From contig JAGGTO010000080.1 in NCBI GenBank assembly GCA_021163705.1, forward strand, positions 1-5,286: a DNA stretch of 5,286 nt, given 5' to 3'. The notes below the pieces were generated by a model that worked only from the letters and a program-made list of their open reading frames with translations, was not told the origin of the DNA and did no database searches. This document shows, piece after piece, positions 1-4,830 of this stretch. This DNA comes from Thermoplasmata archaeon. Lineage in GTDB: Archaea > Thermoplasmatota > Thermoplasmata > Thermoplasmatales > Aciduliprofundaceae. How positions within the stretch are numbered: position 1 is the stretch's first letter; the number at the start of each line of letters is the position of its first letter. A program made the position numbers and the translations under genes.

Positions 1-2859
1 ATATATGTGGATGATTCGCCTGGCACAGTTGTTGAGGATAATCAGTTGAGCGATGATTCAGTGAGAATCTCAAGTTCTGACAGCTCGAAAATTGAGGGAA
101 ACACGGTGAGCAAGGGAGGAATCTTGGTATCCAGTTCGAATCATATATATGTGGCCAATAATACGATAAGTGAGTTCAATCACAATGCCATTGAACTCTC
201 CAGTGTTGGCTATTCCACCGTGTACGGCAATGCAGTATCGGGTGCACAGAGGGGAATATACCTCGATCATTGTATATCATCAAATGTTATAGAGAACAAC
301 GATATATCGGGCAGCGATAAGGGCATTCGTCTGTACTCAAGCAGGAATGCTGTAATAAGGAACAATACACTGGGCCCGAATAATTACAGTGTGTATCTAT
401 CCTGGAGCAACTATGTGACCGTGGAGAATAATACAATAGATGGCGGTACATATGGGATATACCTGGTTTCGTCCTCATCCAACACCATCAGGGGCAACTC
501 GGTGAAGAATAACTATGAGGGTATGTGGATTGAAGATTCGGACAGCAATACAATCGCGCATAATTCATGTCTTGGAGATGGAAGCGCGTTCACGAGAGAT
601 GGCATATATGTGAAGAGCTCAGAGCATGTGGATATAGAGGATAACCACTGCTCCTGGCTCTCCTACGGGATTGATTTGTACGGTGCCGGGAATGCAACGG
701 TGGCGAACAATACCGTGGACCACAATGGCATAGGAATTGGCCTATCTTCCAATGCGAACTATGCGGAGATTAGAGGAAACGAGCTCTCGGAGAACAGAGA
801 GGGTATAAACATGCAGCAGAGCTCTCATGCGAATATCAATAATAACACATTCAGGACAAACAGGGATTATGGTATCTACATGAGTGGTGAATCATCGGAT
901 ATCCTGGATAACACATTCGAGGGTCATACGAAGGCGATGTATATATACCACACCAGCGGAATCACTGTGATGAGAAACAATGTGATGAACAACACCCTTG
1001 GAGTGCTGGTTGAGTCATCGTTCTGGGTATTTGTGAAATTCAATACATTCATGAACCATAGCTTTTTTGGAGTGAACATATCCTCCTCAAGCATTGTGGT
1101 TGTGGAAAATAATAATGTGAGCTACAGCGGAGAGGGGATAGTGGAGTACAAATCTTCCAATGTGCGAATGGGAGAAAACACTGTGTTCAACAACACTGTG
1201 GGAATACATGTGCTGAGTTCCTCCTGGTCTGGCATATACGATTCTGAATTTTACAGTAATGAAGAGGAGGCTATTGAGATAGAATACTCCAGCAACATAA
1301 CGATTGGAAATGTGAACTCCTCGAACAATGCGGGAGTCGGTGTGAGTATCAGAGAATCTGAGAATATCACGGTAAGCAAATGCGTATGCACGCATAACGG
1401 GAAGAATGGAGTTTACATATACAACACCACAGATATGTTCATTGAAAAATCAAATGTATCTGATAACCACTATGAGGGCATATACGCAGCCACTCCTGAA
1501 GAGGGAGACCTTGAAAATGAGAGCATACGAATTAAGATAGTTGATACAGTGATTAAAAATAACAATTATCATGGAATAAGCATAGAGTTCTATACATTAA
1601 ACAATACAATCAAAATGGATAACCTCACCGTTGAGGATAATGGGGAATATGGTGTGAGAGTATACCTAAAGATTGAAGATGTATATGCCTATGGATATAT
1701 CTATTTGAATAACAGTAGAATCTCCAACAACTCTGGAAATACGATAGAGATAGATTACGAAAGCAGGTATTATATTTCTCTGTGGAACAACACAATTTCC
1801 CATAACCGTGGTGCCGGGTTTATCGTGGATGGTGGATATACCTACACACCTACTCGTATCTCCATATGCAACAATACAGTGGTGCATAATGGGGGATATG
1901 GCATTGGAGCGTATGGGTCTTCTCTGGCGATAAAGAATAACACCGTGGCATATAATGGAAAGGACGGAATATACGGAGAGGTAGGAAGCTGGAGTCACAT
2001 TATTAACAACACAGTTGAATACAACGGCGTGGGCATAGAAGTCACAGCAGGTTTAAATAGTGATATCGTAATTGCGAACAATACGATAACACACAATACC
2101 AACGATGGACTATACATGGAATGGGTTCGCCATAATATAGTTATAGACGGAAACATAATAACTTATAACGGCGGGGATGGTATCAAGATGGTAGAGATAG
2201 AGTATTCAGAAGCACAGATATCTTATAACAGGATATCCCACAACGGTGGCTATGGAATATATTTTGAAGGCCAGGGTTGGCATACTGTTTGGAGCCCTAC
2301 TCAGGAGTTAAAAATAGAGCACAACATTGTATCTCACCACGGCAGGGACGGGATATACCTGATAAGCCCCGAGAGTACCCTTGAGAATGTCACAGTGGCC
2401 TTCAACACCATATCCTACAATAATGGTAACGGCACCACGGTGATAAACTTTGAAGAGCTTGAAGTGCGCTGGAATCTGTTTCTCAACAACACGGGATACG
2501 GGCTGGCCCTAAAAAGCGACTCTTCTCCCTCCCATTTGGAAATATACGAGAATTCTTTCTACTATAACCACGGAAGCAACGAAACATACAATAGCTCACA
2601 TGTGCAGGCCTATGATGCCAGTGGTTGGGAGGAGCATAGCTGGGATAAGGATGGCAGGGGCAACTACTGGCACGACTGGACAGAGCCGGATAGAGATGGA
2701 GATGGCATAGTGGATAACCCCTATCTCATTGATGGTCGCACACAATCTAAGGACAATTACCCCCTGGCAGAATCTGATGTGCCCATTCCAGAGATATCAA
2801 CCATGCTGCTGGTAGTGATTATTGCTGGAGTAATAGTGATGCTGAGAAGAAAAAGATAA
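1..2859 (+). CDS. NosD-like right-handed parallel beta-helix surface protein, C-terminally anchored (5' partial)
   Basis: The reading frame is open to the left edge (ATA TAT, then a GTG at 7 that is only the first possible start codon). Beta-helix repeats are already under way there, so the true start and any signal peptide lie upstream. About 952 residues are visible. The chain is a run of coils of about 22 residues with the pattern GIYL..SS.NTI..N, typical of NosD/PbH1 (CASH-type) repeats; an Asn ladder recurs at residues 32, 52, 75, 98, 120, 142, 164 and 186 counted from the GTG. Near the end is the NosD-type cap GNYWHDW (about 885-891) followed by DRDGDGIVDNPY, a possible Ca-binding loop. 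The C-terminus is PIPEIS (926-931), a hydrophobic helix (933-946) and RRKR, which resembles archaeal PEF-type sorting tails. I infer an extracytoplasmic, membrane-anchored protein, perhaps binding or cleaving polysaccharide. No catalytic residues can be assigned and no nos or ABC-transporter genes are adjacent, so a copper role is unsupported. Confidence 0.93.
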   Translation: MYVDDSPGTVVEDNQLSDDSVRISSSDSSKIEGNTVSKGGILVSSSNHIYVANNTISEFNHNAIELSSVGYSTVYGNAVSGAQRGIYLDHCISSNVIENNDISGSDKGIRLYSSRNAVIRNNTLGPNNYSVYLSWSNYVTVENNTIDGGTYGIYLVSSSSNTIRGNSVKNNYEGMWIEDSDSNTIAHNSCLGDGSAFTRDGIYVKSSEHVDIEDNHCSWLSYGIDLYGAGNATVANNTVDHNGIGIGLSSNANYAEIRGNELSENREGINMQQSSHANINNNTFRTNRDYGIYMSGESSDILDNTFEGHTKAMYIYHTSGITVMRNNVMNNTLGVLVESSFWVFVKFNTFMNHSFFGVNISSSSIVVVENNNVSYSGEGIVEYKSSNVRMGENTVFNNTVGIHVLSSSWSGIYDSEFYSNEEEAIEIEYSSNITIGNVNSSNNAGVGVSIRESENITVSKCVCTHNGKNGVYIYNTTDMFIEKSNVSDNHYEGIYAATPEEGDLENESIRIKIVDTVIKNNNYHGISIEFYTLNNTIKMDNLTVEDNGEYGVRVYLKIEDVYAYGYIYLNNSRISNNSGNTIEIDYESRYYISLWNNTISHNRGAGFIVDGGYTYTPTRISICNNTVVHNGGYGIGAYGSSLAIKNNTVAYNGKDGIYGEVGSWSHIINNTVEYNGVGIEVTAGLNSDIVIANNTITHNTNDGLYMEWVRHNIVIDGNIITYNGGDGIKMVEIEYSEAQISYNRISHNGGYGIYFEGQGWHTVWSPTQELKIEHNIVSHHGRDGIYLISPESTLENVTVAFNTISYNNGNGTTVINFEELEVRWNLFLNNTGYGLALKSDSSPSHLEIYENSFYYNHGSNETYNSSHVQAYDASGWEEHSWDKDGRGNYWHDWTEPDRDGDGIVDNPYLIDGRTQSKDNYPLAESDVPIPEISTMLLVVIIAGVIVMLRRKR

Positions 2860-2889
2860 AAATTTTTATTATTTTTTAACTTTTTTTGC
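2845..2889. terminator. Bidirectional T-tract terminator between convergent genes
   Basis: On the plus strand, T-runs at 2863-2867, 2872-2877 and 2881-2887 follow the beta-helix gene's stop codon. On the minus strand, the complements of the A-runs at 2858-2862 and 2850-2854 form T-tracts after the metalloenzyme gene's stop codon. Archaeal RNA polymerase terminates at such U-rich stretches without needing a hairpin, and no strong stem-loop is seen. Each tract overlaps the Lys/Arg codons ending the opposite gene. Confidence 0.7.
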
Positions 2890-3909
2890 AAGCTCTAAAA
2901 GCTCTGGATGCACATACTCTCCGTTCTCTATTATCTTCTCTCCATCGCCCGTTAATGTAGGGTTAAGGCATATACCGTCTGTGTGGCTCTTGGCCGCTCC
3001 AAACTTGCCCTTAAAACTCTCAGCCTGATTTCCAAGGCCCCACTCCACAGCACCCCAGATTCGCTCATCCTCCAGTATGTTTCCCGTGAGCTTAGCACCG
3101 GGATTGCAGCCATAGGATATGTGCGCTATGTTGAACATATTTGGATCTTTGAAGCTCTTGAGCCATTTTTCAAATATTTTTGCTTCTTCACCCCCGTCGA
3201 TCTTTATCACTCTTCCCTCTTCTACCTCCATTATTATGGGCTCTTTGAGCAGTCCCAGCTCTGCCGGGGGCCAGACAGAGCCGTCAAATACAAGTGTGCC
3301 GTTTATGCTCTCTTCAATGGGTGCCCAGTCCACCTGCCCGAATAGCATGTAATCTCCAGGACCGTTCACATCTCCCTCCATGAATATTGGTCTATTCGGA
3401 TCGTTCTCAAACCACAAATCAGTGCCTGCAGGAGTTGTTAAATGCATTCTTCTGGCTTTTCTTGTTATCTCGCCAAGAACTCTCTGAAATTCTAATACTG
3501 CTCTAACATTTACCCTTCCAACATTCCTTACCAGCATATCCTTATCCATACCCACAAGACAAATATAGCGTACCGTATTTTTCTCCATAACCCTGTCCCA
3601 GGGCGTGGAATAGAGAAGCCAGCTCTTGTTAAACTCGATCCACACATCTGCATTCATAAGAGCTGCCTCCAGAGGCTCTAATGGTAGATAGGGATCTGCA
3701 GCCTTTCCAACATGAGGGGGCATGGGGTAGTATATGACCATAGGCTTCGCTCCGAGAGACTTGGCAGATTCCATTGTAGCAATTACAACATCTACATCGC
3801 TACCCGTATCGGCGGTTATAACCACATTCTCTCCACTTTCTACCTTCAAAACATCTTTTATGAGCTTATGGGCACCCTGCAAAATTTCTTGAGATATTTT
3901 TGCGTACAT
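2869..3909 (-). CDS. NicX/M29-fold metalloenzyme (often annotated as M29 or aminopeptidase-T-like)
   Basis: This is a 346-residue cytoplasmic-type protein with no signal peptide or membrane helix. The N-terminal half (about 1-150) has a nucleotide-fold-like alpha/beta pattern (GENVVITADTGSD, then GAKPMVIYYP). The C-terminal half carries the family signatures: TPAGTDLWF (159-167), INGTLVFDGSVW (202-213), H263-I-S-Y-G-C-N-P-G-A, LEDER (279-283) and S-H309-T-D311-G. Proteins of this fold include M29 aminopeptidases and the Fe(II) ring-cleaving dioxygenase NicX. The visible ligand set H263, H309 and D311 matches NicX (His, His, Asp), whereas M29 peptidases have Glu where this has Q192 and where it has H263. 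The substrate is unknown; a non-peptidase metalloenzyme is the better guess. The length is shorter than typical M29 enzymes (around 400). The start ATG has the Shine-Dalgarno sequence GAGGTGA five to eleven bases upstream and a TATA box before it. It appears monocistronic. Confidence 0.88.
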   Translation of the reverse strand: MYAKISQEILQGAHKLIKDVLKVESGENVVITADTGSDVDVVIATMESAKSLGAKPMVIYYPMPPHVGKAADPYLPLEPLEAALMNADVWIEFNKSWLLYSTPWDRVMEKNTVRYICLVGMDKDMLVRNVGRVNVRAVLEFQRVLGEITRKARRMHLTTPAGTDLWFENDPNRPIFMEGDVNGPGDYMLFGQVDWAPIEESINGTLVFDGSVWPPAELGLLKEPIIMEVEEGRVIKIDGGEEAKIFEKWLKSFKDPNMFNIAHISYGCNPGAKLTGNILEDERIWGAVEWGLGNQAESFKGKFGAAKSHTDGICLNPTLTGDGEKIIENGEYVHPELLELAKKVKK

Positions 3910-3910
3910 T

Positions 3911-3957
3911 CTCTCACCTCTCAGGAGAGATTATTTAATCTTATATTAAATTTTTTC
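3911..3957 (-). promoter_or_regulatory. Promoter and ribosome binding site of the NicX/M29-like gene
   Basis: Read on the minus strand, GAAAAAA (3957-3951, BRE-like) precedes the TATA box TTTAATATAA (3950-3941). A start site about 25 bp downstream falls near 3920, giving a leader of about ten bases that is essentially the Shine-Dalgarno sequence GAGGTGA (3920-3914), four bases before the ATG at 3909. Confidence 0.7.
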
Positions 3958-4049
3958 TAAATTTTGGATATATTTGCGAATTTTTAAACTTAAATGTTTT
4001 AGATTCACCAAACTCTATTTTTATGAAGATTAGCAGGAGATGGGTAAGT

Positions 4050-4083
4050 TTTATATTTTAGTTTAAATTACGGTTGGATGGTG
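4050..4083 (+). promoter_or_regulatory. Promoter and ribosome binding site of the eL41 / tRNA-Trp unit
   Basis: The TATA box TTTATATTTT lies at 4050-4059, so transcription is expected to start near 4079-4081. GGTG at 4080-4083 lies five bases before the eL41 ATG and is a short Shine-Dalgarno match. This is the only TATA-like element seen before the tRNA, so it probably drives both. The remainder of the 179-bp gap from 3910 is A+T-rich and shows no further gene. Confidence 0.65.
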
Positions 4084-4088
4084 TTACA

Positions 4089-4196
4089 ATGAAACGCAGC
4101 TCAAGACACTGGAAAAAGCGAGGAAAGATGCGATGGAAGTGGAGAAAAAAGCGAATGCGCCGCCTCATGAGACAGAGAAGAGCCAATAAGGAATGA
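4089..4196 (+). CDS. rpl41e: Ribosomal protein eL41 (L41e), 35 residues
   Basis: This gene encodes a tiny, extremely basic protein: 8 Lys and 11 Arg in 35 residues, plus three Trp (8, 16, 18). From Met14 onward it matches eukaryotic L41, including MR.KWRKKR.RRL.R.RR. The first 13 residues (MKRSSRHWKKRGK) are the extension seen in archaeal members. Eukaryotic L41 is about 25 residues, so the archaeal start at 4089 is preferred over an internal start at Met14 (4128). A TATA box and a GGTG ribosome binding site support this start. In known structures eL41 forms a single helix at the interface of the ribosomal subunits. The gene ends with TGA at 4194-4196, one base before the tRNA-Trp, and the two are probably co-transcribed. 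The last residues (ANKE) lack the very basic RSK-type tail of relatives. Such genes are easily missed in annotation. Confidence 0.95.
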   Translation: MKRSSRHWKKRGKMRWKWRKKRMRRLMRQRRANKE

Positions 4197-4235
4197 TGGG
4201 GGCATGGGGTAGTCAGGCATCCTGGTGGGCTCCAG

Positions 4236-4300
4236 TTAAATGATGAGAAGCGGGTCAGCTGAAAAATGATGAGTAACTGGAGCGCTGACCCGAAGGGGAG
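4236..4300 (+). ncRNA. Intron-encoded box C/D guide RNA for C34 and C39 of tRNA-Trp
   Basis: The intron holds a full set of boxes: C (ATGATGA, 4240-4246), D' (CTGA, 4259-4262), C' (ATGATGA, 4266-4272) and D (CTGA, 4285-4288). Both guide intervals are 12 nt (4247-4258 and 4273-4284), the spacing typical of archaeal C/D RNPs. The D guide TAACTGGAGC (4274-4283) pairs over 10 bp with 4229-4238; its fifth base from box D, G4280, pairs with C34 (4232). The D' guide GCGGGTC (4250-4256) pairs over 7 bp with 4300-4306, and its fifth base, G4254, pairs with C39 (4302). The expected partners are L7Ae, Nop5 and fibrillarin, giving 2'-O-methylation at both sites. This matches the known role of the Haloferax tRNA-Trp intron (Cm34, Um39), but that intron is around 100 nt, so this one is compact. 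Confidence 0.94.
4251..4292 (+). repeat. 9-bp inverted repeat inside the tRNA-Trp intron
   Basis: CGGGTCAGC (4251-4259) is the exact reverse complement of GCTGACCCG (4284-4292), separated by 24 nt. The pairing would bury box D and most of the D' guide. It arises partly because GACCCG occurs twice, at 4287-4292 in the intron and at 4300-4305 across the 3' splice junction, so both are complements of the D' guide. Confidence 0.9.
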
Positions 4301-4349
4301 ACCCGCGGACCTGGGTTCGAATCCCAGTGCCCCCACTCTTTTACCAATG

Positions 4350-4355
4350 TTTTTT
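4350..4355 (+). terminator. Possible weak T-tract after tRNA-Trp
   Basis: Six T residues lie 15 bases downstream of the tRNA 3' end and four bases before the next start codon. They could end some transcripts after the tRNA. The run is short and there is no TATA box for the following gene, so read-through is equally likely. Confidence 0.3.
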
Positions 4356-4359
4356 CTCA

Positions 4360-4650
4360 ATGAATATCAAAGCCTTGGGAAAGGAGGTGGAGATTTATTC
4401 AGGAGAGGAAACATTTGTTGGGAAATTGATTAACTTGCAGCCAGATTCTCTTAGCTATGAGAATGAAAAAGGGAAGCATATCCTTCCTGCTTCCGAATTT
4501 TCGTTAGAAAGCCAGATGAGAAGGATGTTACCTACAGTTAACGCCCTCTTCATTTCATTTCTTCTCCTCGTTCATCCATCGCCAAATTTTCTTCTCCGTA
4601 TTCCACATAGCCTGGCCCACACGGTAGGAGATGTAGAAGAAAATAACTAA
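4360..4650 (+). CDS. Small Sm-fold-like hypothetical protein with a doubtful C-terminal tail
   Basis: The ATG at 4360 opens a 96-codon frame. An in-frame GTG at 4327 lies inside the tRNA T arm and is rejected. Residues 4-52 look like a small beta-barrel of the Sm/LSm kind: KEVEIYSGEETFVGKL (8-23, with the F.G.L pattern of the Sm1 motif), then SLSYENEKGKHILPASEFSLE (30-50), an alternating strand pattern resembling Sm2. From about residue 57 the chain turns hydrophobic and proline-rich, and residues 66-96 are antisense to the minus-strand gene at 4555-4782, so that tail may not be real protein. A stop codon TGA in the +1 frame at 4517 would end the domain cleanly if one base were gained or lost upstream. 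No Shine-Dalgarno sequence or TATA box is visible; co-transcription with eL41 and tRNA-Trp is likely. An RNA-related role is only inferred from the fold and neighbours. Confidence 0.6.
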   Translation: MNIKALGKEVEIYSGEETFVGKLINLQPDSLSYENEKGKHILPASEFSLESQMRRMLPTVNALFISFLLLVHPSPNFLLRIPHSLAHTVGDVEENN

Positions 4651-4782
4651 GCCAATATAGATATAGGAGAATGCACAAATGGTTCCTCCTTTCAGAGTCC
4701 CCTCCATATAGTATATACCCAGCAAAACAGGTAATGTAAATAGAAACGCAAAAATCAGAGCAAATTTTAGAGCTTTGCTCAT
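4555..4782 (-). CDS. Small two-helix membrane protein of unknown function
   Basis: This gene encodes a 75-residue protein. A first hydrophobic helix spans about residues 5-24 and ends before the short polar loop MEGTLKGG (26-33). A second helix spans about 34-53. The C-terminal tail is amphipathic, basic and Trp-rich (WNTEKKIWRWMNEEKK, 60-75). Lys3 and Lys6 before the first helix suggest an N-in, C-in hairpin with both ends in the cytoplasm. I recognise no family. The balanced charge and helix pattern run through the part that overlaps the opposite Sm-like frame by 96 bp, which favours this strand as coding there. The ATG at 4782 has a TATA box about 26 bp upstream, and AGAGGT lies ten bases upstream. 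It follows the DUF998 gene by 48 bp on the same strand and may be functionally linked to it. Confidence 0.7.
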   Translation of the reverse strand: MSKALKFALIFAFLFTLPVLLGIYYMEGTLKGGTICAFSYIYIGLVIFFYISYRVGQAMWNTEKKIWRWMNEEKK

Positions 4783-4792
4783 AAAGTATCTT

Positions 4793-4821
4793 ACCTCTGA
4801 ATGGATATAAAGGTTTTTACG
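4793..4821 (-). promoter_or_regulatory. TATA promoter of the small membrane protein gene
   Basis: On the minus strand AAAAACC (4819-4813) is followed by the TATA box TTTATATC (4811-4804). Transcription about 25 bp from its centre would begin near 4783, essentially at the ATG, which implies a leaderless message. AGAGGT (4798-4793) resembles a Shine-Dalgarno sequence but would then lie upstream of the start site; it could serve only in read-through messages from the gene upstream. Confidence 0.5.
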
Positions 4822-4830
4822 AATTGAAAT

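Larger units (their letters stand above)
4225..4306 (+). other. Bulge-helix-bulge splice motif of pre-tRNA-Trp (relaxed)
   Basis: The outer helix is GTGGG (4225-4229) with CCCGC (4302-4306). The central 4-bp helix is CTCC (4230-4233) with GGGG (4295-4298), including one T-G pair. Three-base bulges are AGT (4234-4236) and AGA (4299-4301), and cutting after the second base of each gives the 37/38 junctions. The inner helix is nearly absent: only T4237-A4294 pairs, so this is a relaxed form of the motif recognised by the archaeal splicing endonuclease. Confidence 0.85.
4198..4335 (+). tRNA. tRNA-Trp (CCA anticodon) with a 65-nt intron
   Basis: The acceptor stem GGGGGCA (4198-4204) pairs with TGCCCCC (4328-4334), with discriminator A73 at 4335 and no encoded CCA. 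The D arm is GGGT/TCCT (4207-4210, 4220-4223). The anticodon stem GTGGG (4225-4229) pairs with CCCGC (4302-4306), with C32, T33, anticodon CCA at 4232-4234 and G37 at 4235. The variable loop is GGAC. The T arm is CTGGG-TTCGAAT-CCCAG (4311-4327). The exons are 38 and 35 nt, joined after removal of 4236-4300 at the canonical 37/38 site. Because AG precedes both junctions, the exact cut could slide by two bases with the same product. G1-C72 and A73 agree with archaeal TrpRS identity elements. The gene starts one base after the eL41 stop codon and shows no TATA box of its own, so it probably matures from the eL41 transcript. Confidence 0.98.

Noticed and set aside
7..9. GTG at 7 as the start of the beta-helix protein
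   Set aside because: Repeats are already in progress, no signal peptide follows, and the frame is open to position 1.
1087..1998. Minus-strand open frames within the beta-helix gene
   Set aside because: They are antisense to continuous repeat coding and show no recognisable domain or start signals; the repeated codons create them.
1..2859. CRISPR-like or tandem DNA repeats
   Set aside because: The periodicity of about 66 bp is protein-level beta-helix coil repetition; the DNA copies are diverged, with no constant repeat and spacer structure.
2983..3352. Plus-strand open frames opposite the metalloenzyme gene
   Set aside because: They are shadows of a gene with conserved motifs over the same stretch, with no promoter or ribosome binding site.
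4327..4359. N-terminal extension of the Sm-like frame from a GTG at 4327
   Set aside because: It begins inside the T arm of tRNA-Trp, and the extra residues do not look like part of the domain; the ATG at 4360 is preferred.
4058..4360. Minus-strand open frame of 100 codons across eL41 and the tRNA
   Set aside because: It lies antisense to a confident eL41 gene and a confident tRNA. Its 'GALGFEPRSAGLPF'-like stretch is the familiar false protein read from the T arm of tRNA genes.
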